Shown piece by piece: positions 52,471 to 60,962 of a DNA stretch of 64,000 nt (position 1 is the stretch's first letter; the number at the start of each line of letters is the position of its first letter). A program made the translations under genes and the position numbers. Below the pieces are notes generated by a model, which worked only from the letters and a program-made list of their open reading frames with translations, had not been told where the DNA came from and ran no database searches. Source of the stretch: JBPRGG01 sp051418075 (GTDB lineage: Bacteria; Bacteroidota; Bacteroidia; Cytophagales; Cyclobacteriaceae); NCBI GenBank assembly GCA_051418075.1, contig JBPRGG010000177.1, forward strand, positions 1 to 64,000. The letters are read 5' to 3'.

Positions 52471-53172
52471 ATGAAAAAAAACCATTATGTTGCACTTATA
52501 TTGATCATTATGTCTGGTTTTATGCAATGTACTCCTTCATCTAACCAGGATTTCGAACTCCAACCAGGAGATCTTTTATTTCAGGATGGTGATTGTGGTG
52601 ATTTTTGCCAGGCCATCCGGGCTGTGACCCAGGGAGTTGATGGACATGATTTTTCTCATGTGGGGATTGTATATCCTTCAGAACAATCGAAATATAAAGT
52701 ACTTGAAGCCATTTCTGAAGGTGTGGTTTTTACACCCATTGATCAGTTTTTACAAAGAAATAGAGATACTGAAGGACGGCCGAAAGTGGTAGTGGGCAGG
52801 CTTAAGCAACCCTATCAATCTCTCATACCAAAAGCATTGCAAAATGGCCTCCAATACTTGCATAAGCCGTATGACGATGTTTTTGATATCAATAATGATG
52901 CCTACTATTGTTCTGAACTTGTTTATTACATGTTTTTACAGGCCAATCAGCAACAACCAGTTTTTGAATTAAATCCTATGACTTTCAAAGACCCTTATAC
53001 CGGGACTACTTTTCCAGTTTGGGTGGAATATTATCGTAACCTGGATCAGGCTATTCCGGAAGGTCAGCCTGGATTGAATCCAGGTAGTATATCCCGCTCG
53101 GAAAAGCTGGAAATATTCTATCCATACACCAATTTTCATAAACAAATGACTGTATTGGAGTCAGGTAATTAA
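52471..53172 (+). CDS. YiiX/YebB-like cysteine hydrolase lipoprotein
   Basis: A 233-aa protein with an SPase II signal (SGFMQC, Cys20) and the permuted papain-like (NlpC/P60-related, DUF830) fold. Catalytic His63 is in HDFSHVGIVYP and Cys147 in AYYCSELVYY; ELQPGDLLFQDGD precedes them. Substrates may be peptidoglycan peptides or lipids. A TATATTTG box at 52453-52460 is an exact match to the Bacteroidota -7 element and would give a very short leader before the ATG. Followed by a structured terminator region. Confidence 0.85.
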   Translation: MKKNHYVALILIIMSGFMQCTPSSNQDFELQPGDLLFQDGDCGDFCQAIRAVTQGVDGHDFSHVGIVYPSEQSKYKVLEAISEGVVFTPIDQFLQRNRDTEGRPKVVVGRLKQPYQSLIPKALQNGLQYLHKPYDDVFDINNDAYYCSELVYYMFLQANQQQPVFELNPMTFKDPYTGTTFPVWVEYYRNLDQAIPEGQPGLNPGSISRSEKLEIFYPYTNFHKQMTVLESGN

Positions 53173-53177
53173 GAAAA

Positions 53178-53252
53178 CAGGGGAATATTTTTAGCTGAGA
53201 CTCTAAACCAAACATCCGTAGTGATTATTCACTAAGATATTCCTGATTTTTT
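53178..53252 (+). terminator. Structured terminator after the cysteine hydrolase
   Basis: Outer pairing CAGGGGAATAT (53178-53188) with ATATTCCTG (53237-53245) followed by a seven-T run; inner perfect hairpin TAGTGA-TTAT-TCACTA (53219-53234). The outer arms have a two-base bulge. Confidence 0.55.
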
Positions 53253-53324
53253 TGTCATAATAAATGTTTTTTTTATTATTATTTTATTCTATCTTTCCTA
53301 AGAAATCACAATAAAAGTTGAATT

Positions 53325-53912
53325 ATGATGGCTAACCTGGCTGATTGGTGGAGTTTATTAGCTACTGTGGAAAAATTTTATTGGGCTTTGGCTGTTCCAT
53401 TTACCTTGATCTTTATTTTCCAAATGATCCTCTCTTTGACCGGAGGCGATGCAGACGTTGATTCTGACCTGGATGCTGATACAGATGCAGATCATGGAGA
53501 TGGGTTTCATCTTTTTTCCCTGAAAAATCTGGTTGGGTTTTTCACTGTCTTTTCCTGGACCGGAATAGCTGCCTTGCAATCCAACATGGCCCTTTTTCTG
53601 GTTATAGTCATTTCATTGATATCAGGATTGATTATGATGGTTGTAATGGCCTCTATGTTTTATTTTATGGCCAAATTAACTGATAGTGGCACCATGGACA
53701 TGTGGAATGCAGTGGGACAAACCGGGGAAGTATACCTTTTTATTCCGGCCCGCAGAAATAAAAGCGGTAAGATCATGGTTAATGTACAGGGAACCCTGCG
53801 AGAGTTGGATGCCATCACTGATGATGTCGAGGATATCCCTACCGGAAGCATGGTACAGGTGTTGGATATCATCAATAACCAACTGCTGTTGGTAACTAAA
53901 AATCTATTCTAA
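53325..53912 (+). CDS. NfeD/YqiJ-like membrane protein with OB-fold
   Basis: A 195-aa protein: membrane helices around 18-40 and 75-120, an acidic loop (DADVDSDLDADTDADHGD, about 44-62) between them, and a cytosolic OB-fold domain (about 130-195: VGQTGEVYLFIPARRNKSGKIMVNVQGTLRELDAI). NfeD-type proteins are the partners of flotillin-type stomatin-family proteins. The flotillin gene follows after 34 bp, so this is a two-gene operon that organises membrane microdomains. The Asp-rich loop may bind divalent cations. Confidence 0.85.
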   Translation: MMANLADWWSLLATVEKFYWALAVPFTLIFIFQMILSLTGGDADVDSDLDADTDADHGDGFHLFSLKNLVGFFTVFSWTGIAALQSNMALFLVIVISLISGLIMMVVMASMFYFMAKLTDSGTMDMWNAVGQTGEVYLFIPARRNKSGKIMVNVQGTLRELDAITDDVEDIPTGSMVQVLDIINNQLLLVTKNLF

Positions 53913-53946
53913 AATTTCAACTAAATCATTTAAAAATTATTAAACC

Positions 53947-55551
53947 ATGGATTATTTATTGCTAGTAATTGCAGCCGCAGTAGTTTTTGTATTTATACTA
54001 ATGGTGTCCTTATTTAAAAGGTACAAAAGGTGTCCCTCAGATAAAATCCTGGTGGTATATGGCAAAGTGGGAAAAAGTGAATTGGGAGATGGTCGATCTG
54101 CTAAATGTATACATGGAGGTGCGGCATTTGTCTGGCCGGTGATTCAGGATTATGAATATCTGGAACTGACCCCTGCTTCTATAGAAGTAAATCTGACCAA
54201 CGCCCTGAGTAAGCAAAATATCAGGGTGGATGTACCTTCAAGATTTACTATTGGTATATCAACTGAGCCGGGTGTGATGAATAATGCAGCGGAAAGATTG
54301 CTGGGATTGTCACAGCAACAAATTCTGGATCTGGCCAAGGATATTATTTTTGGTCAATTGCGACTGGTGGTAGCTACCATGGATATTGAAGAGATCAACA
54401 GTAACCGGGATAAATTTTTAGCTAATGTAGCTTCTAATGTGGAAGCAGAATTAAAAAAGATTGGTTTAAAGCTGATCAATGTTAACGTTACTGATATTAA
54501 GGATGAGTCCGGATATATTGAAGCTCTGGGTAAAGAAGCTGCGGCCAAAGCCATCAATGATGCCCGTAAAAGTGTTGCAGAAAAAAACAGGGATGGTTCT
54601 ATTGGAGAAGCTATGGCCACCAAAGATGAACGGGTACAAGTCTCGGCAGCTAATGCAGATGCCAAAATCGGAGAAGCAGAAGCAGCTCAGAAAGAAAGAA
54701 TTCAAATGGCAGCAGCAGACTCCAAAGCCAGAATAGGGGAGGCAGATTCCAATGCCGATGCCAGGATTGGACAAGCAGAAGCAGAAAGACTGGAAAGGAT
54801 CAAATTATCTGAGGCAAATGCCAAGGCCGTAGAAGGGGAAAATACAGCCAAGATTGAAATTGCCGATTCAGAATCAGAAAGAAGGACCAGGGAAGCTGAG
54901 GCACTGAGAAAAGCAGTTGCCGCTGAAAAGGTAAGCCAGGCCCGGGCTCTGGAAGAAGCTTATCTTTCAGAAAAAGGAGCTGAAATAGCCAGAGCAGAAA
55001 GAGATAAAGCCAGTCAGGAAGCGAACGTGGTGGTGCCTGCAGAAATTGAAAAAAGAAAGGTGGAGATTGCTGCAGAGGCTGAGGCAGAAAGAATCCGTCG
55101 CAATGCCAAAGGTGAGGCAGACGGCCTGTTATTCAAGAGGCAGGCAGAAGCACAGGGATTGCTGGAAATACTGACCAAACAGGCTGAAGGTTTGGAAAAG
55201 ATAGTAAAATCAGCCGGAGGGGATGCTCGCAATGCAGTATTGCTGATGATTGTAGATAAATTGCCGGAATTAATAAAAATGCAAACTGAGGCCATTAAAA
55301 ATATTAAGATCGATAAGATCACTGTTTGGGATGGAAATCAAAATGGTGAGGGGAAATCATCCACCGCCAACTTTATTTCAGGCTTGTATAAATCAGTGCC
55401 TCCTTTACAGGAAATGTTCAATATGGCAGGTATGGATCTGCCAGAGTATTTAAAGGGAAAAGAAAAAGATGAGGAACCTCTGATTGATCCTGATGTGGTG
55501 AAAGGTACTACAGATACCAGGGCCAATGATATTCAGAAAAATGAGCTGTGA
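53947..55551 (+). CDS. Flotillin-family (YqiK/FloT-like) membrane scaffold protein
   Basis: A 534-aa protein: N-terminal membrane hairpin/helix (3-24), SPFH domain (about 30-200, SKQNIRVDVPSRFTIGIS, ITVATMDIEEIN), then a long Ala/Glu-rich coiled coil (about 215-420) made of repeated units such as RIGEADSNADARIGQAEAERLERI, and a C-terminal region with GGDARNAVLLMIVDKLPEL. It oligomerises to build lipid-raft-like membrane domains. Co-transcribed with the NfeD-like gene. The last gene of the unit, ending in a long hairpin terminator. Confidence 0.93.
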   Translation: MDYLLLVIAAAVVFVFILMVSLFKRYKRCPSDKILVVYGKVGKSELGDGRSAKCIHGGAAFVWPVIQDYEYLELTPASIEVNLTNALSKQNIRVDVPSRFTIGISTEPGVMNNAAERLLGLSQQQILDLAKDIIFGQLRLVVATMDIEEINSNRDKFLANVASNVEAELKKIGLKLINVNVTDIKDESGYIEALGKEAAAKAINDARKSVAEKNRDGSIGEAMATKDERVQVSAANADAKIGEAEAAQKERIQMAAADSKARIGEADSNADARIGQAEAERLERIKLSEANAKAVEGENTAKIEIADSESERRTREAEALRKAVAAEKVSQARALEEAYLSEKGAEIARAERDKASQEANVVVPAEIEKRKVEIAAEAEAERIRRNAKGEADGLLFKRQAEAQGLLEILTKQAEGLEKIVKSAGGDARNAVLLMIVDKLPELIKMQTEAIKNIKIDKITVWDGNQNGEGKSSTANFISGLYKSVPPLQEMFNMAGMDLPEYLKGKEKDEEPLIDPDVVKGTTDTRANDIQKNEL

Positions 55552-55564
55552 CAGAATAATAAGT

Positions 55565-55664
55565 AAAAAGATCGGATAAGATGTTTGTTGGGGTATGGTA
55601 GTGATGAGGAGGATGGTGGCTGTCTGCCTCATTATTGACATGCTACCTTACCCGATCTTTTTTT
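55565..55664 (+). terminator. 100-bp hairpin after flotillin, also a repeat-element candidate
   Basis: Outer arms AAAAAGATCGGATAAG (55565-55580) and CTTACCCGATCTTTTT (55647-55662) pair over 16 bp with one mismatch and run into T (to 55664). Inner GGTAG...ATGAGG pairs with CCTCAT...CTACC, leaving an asymmetric internal loop. The 19 bases from 55643 match 60227-60245 at 18 positions, so this is probably a short mobile-like element (MITE or solo repeat) serving as terminator. Confidence 0.65.
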
Positions 55665-55855
55665 CTGCCGTACAGGCCTTATTTTTTGACTTGTTAAAAT
55701 AGTATGCTGAAAGATGACCAAATTAAAATTATACCTGATCAGTCATTACCAGCATCCAGTTAGCCAACCAACTGATAATATGCGAAATTAACTTTCTTGT
55801 TTTACAGATGGATTATCCCTGTGAATATAACTACTGCCTGACTGAAGAAGCTGGA

Positions 55856-56224
55856 TCAATTTTTAAATTCAGAATAAACAGTTTCCCCATTTATTTCAAT
55901 TTTTGATATGTGTCTGACAGAATTGCCGGGATCCAATGGGGTCCAGTAATTAGGAAATTTAAGAGTTACCTTTTGGTTGATCAGGGTTTCCCGTAGTTTA
56001 TTGAGCTGCAGTCCTCTTTCTAATCCACGATTCACGTAGAACAGCTCATCACGTTCATTCAAACGGATAAAAATGTCTTTTTCACCACCTTCCCGAATTA
56101 CAAATACAGTTCCGGTGGCAGCCAGACATTCTTCCTCAGATGGAATGGGTACCGGCTTCAATACAAAAAATGCCATACTCAATATCAAAGCGAAAAATAT
56201 CAGGAAGCGTAACTTTTTGATCAT
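55856..56224 (-). CDS. Small membrane-anchored hypothetical protein
   Basis: A 122-aa protein with an N-terminal anchor or signal (residues 5-24, RFLIFFALILSMAFFVL) and a soluble beta-rich domain: CLAATGTVFVIREGGEKDIFIRLNERDELFYVNRG, then KVTLKFPNYWTPLDPGNSVRHISKIEINGE. No family was recognised by me; the layout suggests a small OB-like beta barrel in the periplasm. Single gene, 225 bp from the DUF2945 gene. Confidence 0.6.
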   Translation of the reverse strand: MIKKLRFLIFFALILSMAFFVLKPVPIPSEEECLAATGTVFVIREGGEKDIFIRLNERDELFYVNRGLERGLQLNKLRETLINQKVTLKFPNYWTPLDPGNSVRHISKIEINGETVYSEFKN

Positions 56225-56448
56225 AACTGTAGTTGTTTTCTTCTAAAATAAATATATTTTGAAAGAAATAAAACAGGTCTCTTCAACAAGGGCATATCAA
56301 TTCAGGTAGGGTTTATCTTTGTTTGGCAAACCTTTTGATAAAAAAATTTATTTTTTTATGATTTTTTATACCTGAAGATTTGTTGGATGTGATTGAATGT
56401 CAGATAATTCAAGTAGCATATTTGATATTTGATTTTGACATTTAATTG

Positions 56449-56661
56449 CTATTTCTTCAATTCGCTTTCTGATTTCAAAGCGGATCCGCCATCTTCCTGG
56501 ATGATATAATAAGCCGGATTTTCCCTGGATCCATTGCGGGTGATTTCATTTCCTTTGATCTTGCGGGTAACTTTTTTTTCAAATACACTTTTTACTTGTC
56601 CTGATGCAGTTCCATTGCCCCAATTCCATTTCACATGCTCACCTTGTTTGAATTTTGCCAT
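56449..56661 (-). CDS. DUF2945 (HVA1-type) small protein
   Basis: 70 aa from ATG 56661; the frame runs upstream to 56766 but the first 35 codons do not fit the family and the ATG gives the usual start MAKFKQGEHVKWNWGNG. Further match: GQVKSVFEKKVTRKIKGNEITRNGSRENPAYYIIQEDGG, the DUF2945 pattern, a tudor-like small beta domain. Function unknown in bacteria. It lies 117 bp downstream of the nucleoside hydrolase gene on the same strand. Confidence 0.85.
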   Translation of the reverse strand: MAKFKQGEHVKWNWGNGTASGQVKSVFEKKVTRKIKGNEITRNGSRENPAYYIIQEDGGSALKSESELKK

Positions 56662-56778
56662 AACAGATTTATTAATACAGGTCACGAATCGTTTTATATA
56701 AATAAAACTTTTACAGGTGTTTTGTTTTCCCACCAGTTTAACCTGCCATCTCCTGGCTTTTGGCACACATGTAAGCTA

Positions 56779-57801
56779 TCAGTTTAATTCAGGTTTCCTG
56801 GATATCATTTCGTTCAGATAATTTGAAAAAGTCTGATCTATTCCTTCTTTTTGCCGGATAAATTGTTGATTGGTTTGATTGGGTTGGGAATTCCAGCGGC
56901 ATCCTTTTTCAGGGTCAAATTCCAGGTATCCCGGTCCTAAATTGGTCAGGAAATCGCCTAAACCTTCTACGGCATAATAAACGGTGACCAGGTCCCAGCT
57001 AGGACGTTGATCAGATAGTGTTTTTTGTTGTGCCTGCCACAACCAATCCCGGTAAGCAGTTCTGACTATATTACCGGGAGGGGAGCTTTTTAAAGACTTG
57101 CCGGTCATGACTTGATGGCCGCCATCCACAAATACAGTAGGTGCGGGAAAGTGTTTCACCAGGTAATCAGTATATGGAGCAGTATTATTGAAAAAGAAGT
57201 TCCAATCCCGGGTATAATTATTTTCCGGGTTGCTGGCCCGTAAAGCGCCCAGGGCAATCCATCTTTTGATCTTTTGAACGATTAACTCCTGACCGGATAG
57301 GGGAGAGATATCGTCTGGTGGGGAAACCAGCAAATCATACAGTCCTTTGGTGTGTCCCACAGTGATATAAGTGACTGATTGATCCGGTTGATCATTGAGT
57401 ATTTTTCTGGTAAGCCTGCTTTGTTCAGGAGCATCCAGGTTATGAATTATGGCATTCCCATAAGCTGAAGTATCCTTGGCCAGCTTTTCAGCGGTCATCT
57501 TATCGACCGGATCTCCTACTTCATCATGATGGTTTGCTCCTATTGGAATATTCAGTCGACCATAATAAATATTTATAGCTTCAATAACGCCGGCTCCATA
57601 AGGCACCTTACCTGAGCTGTAAATGCAACCCAGGATTTTAGCCTTACCCTGATCGGCATATTGATGTAAAAGGGCTAACGCTCCCACATCATCACAATCA
57701 GATCCCATATCTGTATCAAAAATGATGGGGACCGGTTTGTCAGGTTGGGCCGTTACTTTTATGATAGTAGTAATAAAGATCAGCAGGAGGAACAATCTCA
57801 T
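56779..57801 (-). CDS. Exported nucleoside hydrolase-like protein
   Basis: A 340-aa protein with a signal peptide (residues 1-18) and the IunH/nucleoside hydrolase fold. Ca-binding DTDMGSDCDDVGA at 28-40 supplies the metal-site Asp cluster, plus VTYITVGHTKGLYDLL and the late WDLVTVYYAVEG. The late catalytic His found in nucleoside hydrolases is not obvious, so it may act on another ribose-like ligand or be non-catalytic. Single gene; the spacer up to the sulfatase contains an inverted repeat. Confidence 0.85.
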   Translation of the reverse strand: MRLFLLLIFITTIIKVTAQPDKPVPIIFDTDMGSDCDDVGALALLHQYADQGKAKILGCIYSSGKVPYGAGVIEAINIYYGRLNIPIGANHHDEVGDPVDKMTAEKLAKDTSAYGNAIIHNLDAPEQSRLTRKILNDQPDQSVTYITVGHTKGLYDLLVSPPDDISPLSGQELIVQKIKRWIALGALRASNPENNYTRDWNFFFNNTAPYTDYLVKHFPAPTVFVDGGHQVMTGKSLKSSPPGNIVRTAYRDWLWQAQQKTLSDQRPSWDLVTVYYAVEGLGDFLTNLGPGYLEFDPEKGCRWNSQPNQTNQQFIRQKEGIDQTFSNYLNEMISRKPELN

Positions 57802-57926
57802 TGCCTGTTTTTATTTTAGTTTATAATTCTTGGTTTTTCAGCAATTAAAGATAAATTTAAGGAAAAATTAAAATGCGCCTTTATAATTTGTAATAATATA
57901 TTTAAGCTGATTATTAAAACCAATTA

Positions 57927-57946
57927 CCTGTAAGTATATTTACAGG
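57927..57946. promoter_or_regulatory. Candidate operator upstream of the sulfatase
   Basis: CCTGTAA, 6-nt spacer GTATAT, TTACAGG. Perfect 7-bp arms, about 51 bp before the sulfatase ATG at 57997 and overlapping a TATATTTA-like -7 element (57935-57942). Confidence 0.4.
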
Positions 57947-57996
57947 AATGCCAGATAGGTTGAAAGAAAAAGAAAAAGAGTTGAATTACTAATCAT

Positions 57997-59310
57997 ATGA
58001 AATATTTCATACTTCTATTTGCTGTTGTATGCACAGGTATGGCCTGTTTCAGTTGCAAAAGTCCTCAACCGGAACCACCTCCTAACATCATTTTAATTAT
58101 GGCCGATGATTTGGGCTATGGAGGCATCGGGTGTTTTGGTAACCAGCAAGTGCAGACTCCGCACCTGGATAAATTGGCTGTTGAGGGCATTAAGTTTACC
58201 GATTTTCATGCAAATGGTCCTGTTTGTACTCCTACCAGGGCAGCTTTAATCACGGGTCGGTATCAACAACGGGCTGGTTTGGAAGGTGTAATATATGTAA
58301 GGGGAGATACACGTGAGACAGGTTTGGATACCACACATCTTAGTATAGCTGAAGTGATGAAGAAGCATGGTTATACCACCGGCATGATGGGTAAGTGGCA
58401 CCTGGGATATGATCAGGAATATAACCCGGTGTATCATGGTTTTGATCAGTTCTATGGCTATCGCAGTGGCAATGTAGATTACCATTCCCATTATGACAAT
58501 GCAGGAATCTATGACTGGTTTCACCAGACGGATACATTGGTAGAACAAGGATATGTGACAGACCTGATCACACAACATTCAGTGGATTTTATTAACCAAA
58601 ACCGGGAGCAGCCATTTTTTCTGCTGGTGAATCATGAGGCTCCACATGTTCCTTTCCAGGGAAGAAATGATCCGGCTTATCGTTTTCCCGACCAGGAATT
58701 CTCCTATCATGGACCGGTAGAAGATCAGCATCGGGCTTATAAGGAAATGATCGAAGTGATGGATGAAGGAATAGGGGAAATTGTGCAAGCTGTTAAACAA
58801 AATGGATTGGCTGAGCGTACCCTGGTCATCTTCCTGTCTGATAATGGTGGCTTGAATGGATATGGAGACAATGGCCCTTTGAATGGTGCCAAGGGCAACC
58901 TTTATGAAGGAGGACACCGGGTGCCAGCTATAGCCTGGTGGCCAGATAAAATTCAGCCAGGTGTTTCAGATCAGCTTTTAATGAGTTTTGACCTGTTTCC
59001 AACAGTTTTGTCGGTTTGTGCCATTGATCCTGCTCAGTATGAGTTGGATGGGGTGGATTTTTCATCGGTTTTATTTGACCAGGCGGACCTGCCTGAGCGT
59101 GATCTTTTCTGGCGCTACCGTGATCAGAAGGCGGTAAGGTCTGACTCAATTAAATTGTTGATTACAAAGCAGGATACTTTATTGTTTAATCTTTACCGTG
59201 ATCTGGCCGAACAAAATTCTATTAAAAATAAGTCTGTCAAAGATCGAATGTTACAAAAACTGGAACAATGGGAAAATGAAATGGCACAGTATAGAAAGAA
59301 AACCAGCTAA
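57997..59310 (+). CDS. Cys-type sulfatase lipoprotein
   Basis: A 437-aa protein of the alkaline-phosphatase-fold sulfatase family (S1). The formylglycine precursor is Cys77 in CTPTRAALITGRYQQR (signature C-x-P-x-R). Metal ligands Asp37/Asp38 lie in IMADDLGYGG, further in NHEAPHVPF and FLSDNGGLNG. SPase II signal CFSC (Cys20). It removes sulfate esters from sulfated carbohydrates and needs a maturase encoded elsewhere. Downstream cyclophilin is a separate gene. Divergent from the nucleoside hydrolase. Confidence 0.94.
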   Translation: MKYFILLFAVVCTGMACFSCKSPQPEPPPNIILIMADDLGYGGIGCFGNQQVQTPHLDKLAVEGIKFTDFHANGPVCTPTRAALITGRYQQRAGLEGVIYVRGDTRETGLDTTHLSIAEVMKKHGYTTGMMGKWHLGYDQEYNPVYHGFDQFYGYRSGNVDYHSHYDNAGIYDWFHQTDTLVEQGYVTDLITQHSVDFINQNREQPFFLLVNHEAPHVPFQGRNDPAYRFPDQEFSYHGPVEDQHRAYKEMIEVMDEGIGEIVQAVKQNGLAERTLVIFLSDNGGLNGYGDNGPLNGAKGNLYEGGHRVPAIAWWPDKIQPGVSDQLLMSFDLFPTVLSVCAIDPAQYELDGVDFSSVLFDQADLPERDLFWRYRDQKAVRSDSIKLLITKQDTLLFNLYRDLAEQNSIKNKSVKDRMLQKLEQWENEMAQYRKKTS

Positions 59311-59394
59311 AAAGCTTAAATAATTAAATTCCGGCAAAACATTTAATTAAAATTTATCATTAAAGACTAAGACGAATAAATAAAATCTGATATT

Positions 59395-59829
59395 ATGAAA
59401 ACTGCTGAAATACATTTGAAAAAAGGCGGTGTCCTGAAAGTGCAATTTTTTGACAAGGATGCTCCCAAAACAGTAGAAAACTTCATTGATCTGGCTGAAA
59501 AGGGGTTTTACGACGGATTGACATTTCATCGGGTCATTCCCGGGTTTGTGATTCAGGGGGGCTGTCCGGAAGGAACAGGGGCTGGTGGACCTGGATACCA
59601 TATAGATTGTGAGTTGGAGGGAGATAATCAATATCATGACCGTGGGGTGTTGTCCATGGCTCATGCCGGCAGAAATACGGGTGGCTCCCAATTTTTTATT
59701 TGTCATAACCGTGAGAGTACGGCGCATTTGGATCGTAATCATACAGTTTTTGGCAAAGTAGTGGCAGGTTTAGACTTGATTGATACGATTAAGCAGGGGG
59801 ATGTGATGGAGAAGGTGGTGGTTAAATAA
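59395..59829 (+). CDS. Cyclophilin-type peptidyl-prolyl cis-trans isomerase
   Basis: A 144-aa protein without signal, so cytosolic. Cyclophilin motifs: FHRVIPGFVIQGGCPEGTGAGGPGY (catalytic Arg in FHRV), GSQFFICHNRESTAHLDRNHTVFGKVVAGLD (GSQFFI). Short bacterial form with no extra domains. Single gene 85 bp after the sulfatase. Confidence 0.94.
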   Translation: MKTAEIHLKKGGVLKVQFFDKDAPKTVENFIDLAEKGFYDGLTFHRVIPGFVIQGGCPEGTGAGGPGYHIDCELEGDNQYHDRGVLSMAHAGRNTGGSQFFICHNRESTAHLDRNHTVFGKVVAGLDLIDTIKQGDVMEKVVVK

Positions 59830-59955
59830 TAAGCTTTTTCTGAGTTCTGAACATGGATTATTAACAGTTGTTTGCGGTCACAGAATTTGAGACCTTTCCG
59901 GCTCTGGCCGTAGGTTTGCTGTCTGTACCTTTATAGGCATTTTTTTGTCTCAATT

Positions 59956-60165
59956 ATGCCAATTGATGTTTTTCATAATTTCTAATTCCTTGATAAATTC
60001 TTCTCTCTTCATTTTATGAAATTCTGATTTAGATTGATAAGTCAAATGAATCATAACTTCCTTTTTATTGCTGCTCCTTATCAGTCCGTCAATAGCTTCT
60101 TCGTTACTGAATCATATAGAAGGGTCGTACATATTTATTACTGCAAAAGGATGTTCTAATGATAA
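59956..60165 (-). pseudogene. Small gene with an internal stop codon
   Basis: See the region entry at 59830: about 70 codons with a single TGA between DPSI and FSNEE. The downstream half is a Lys/Glu-rich helical segment. No family recognised. A sequencing error or recoding cannot be excluded from one read of the sequence. Confidence 0.4.
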
Positions 60166-60226
60166 AAGCATCCTCCGAAATAACCATCATAAGCCAACGT
60201 TTTTCAAACTTCAACTGAAAGGTATT

Positions 60227-60245
60227 CTACCTTACACGATCTTTT
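60227..60245 (+). repeat. Short copy of the CTACCTTAC-CGATCTTTT repeat
   Basis: CTACCTTACACGATCTTTT, 18 of 19 identical to the 3' arm of the hairpin at 55565-55664. No partner arm was found nearby, so this is a solo end. Confidence 0.55.
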
Positions 60246-60350
60246 GTTCTCGTTGAACTGTAGACGCTTCTTTGGTTGAAAGTCAAATAGTATTTTATTA
60301 TCTATTTATTTTTTTATACCAATACCATTAGCTATTTTTTTATTGAGCCA

Positions 60351-60962
60351 TCAGGGCTTCAACATTTGATACCGAACCTTTCTTATACCAGCCCGAGTAC
60401 TCCAGGCCGAGATCCCGAATGGTTTGGCTAAAGCAATATCGTTTCGTACTGATAACTCATGGTTTCCTTTCTTAAAACCAATGATCTGGACCTGATCCAG
60501 CCACACTTTGATGGAATCATGGACCACCCGGATACGAACATCATACCATTGGTTATCTTCAAATCTGATATATTGGGTTAATTCGTTTTCAGAAGCATCA
60601 AGGCCATCAATACTGCTGATACCTACCAGTGCGCCACCCCATCCTCCCAAAATCAGGCTGCAAAATCCTTCCTGCACCGGAAAAGTGACCCCACAAAAAA
60701 AATCGTTTCCTAACAGGCGTTGGGCCTGCAGGTAAACTTCATAATTATTTTGTGGAAATGTATCTTGCCAGGTCACGCCGGTTAGTCCATCGCCAATATG
60801 AAGCACCATCATGCTGTCCAATACTTCCACCGGGCCCTGAGGACCAAAATTGGTGATTTTCCATCCTTTAAGAGAGTGGCCATCAAACATTTCAACGACC
60901 TTCTGAGCCTGAAGGGTCGAGATGAAAAATCCAAGGAATCCGATCAACAGCCACTGTCTCAT
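60351..60962 (-). CDS. DUF1080 family exported protein
   Basis: A 203-aa protein with a signal peptide (cleaved after AQ, about residue 19) and the DUF1080 lectin-like fold: VEMFDGHSLKGWKITNFGPQGPVEVLDSMMVLHIGDGLTGVTW, then YEVYLQAQRLLGNDFFCGVTFPV. The ATG overlaps the HAD gene's stop by 4 bp, so the two are translationally coupled. It is a shorter relative of the one at 50.4 kb. Likely carbohydrate-binding or cleaving in the periplasm. Confidence 0.88.
   Translation of the reverse strand: MRQWLLIGFLGFFISTLQAQKVVEMFDGHSLKGWKITNFGPQGPVEVLDSMMVLHIGDGLTGVTWQDTFPQNNYEVYLQAQRLLGNDFFCGVTFPVQEGFCSLILGGWGGALVGISSIDGLDASENELTQYIRFEDNQWYDVRIRVVHDSIKVWLDQVQIIGFKKGNHELSVRNDIALAKPFGISAWSTRAGIRKVRYQMLKP

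Larger units (their letters stand above)
59830..60350. other. Intergenic region with decayed frame and repeat fragment
   Basis: 521 bp with no intact gene. On the minus strand a frame from about 60165 reads MLLSLEHPFAVINMYDPSI, meets a TGA near 60108, then continues FSNEEAIDGLIRSSNKKEV and KSEFHKMKREEFIKELEIMKNINWHN to a stop near 59956. Taken together they look like one small soluble protein with one in-frame stop, so a degraded gene is more likely than two chance frames. The 60227-60245 repeat fragment sits just upstream of it. Confidence 0.45.

Noticed and set aside
54600..55100. Repetitive DNA in the flotillin gene as a tandem-repeat array
   Set aside because: The repetition is at the protein level (coiled-coil EA-rich units expected of flotillins) and the DNA units are not identical.
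59956..60165. TGA read as selenocysteine or tryptophan
   Set aside because: No SECIS-like structure or other recoded genes are apparent; all other genes use TGA as stop.
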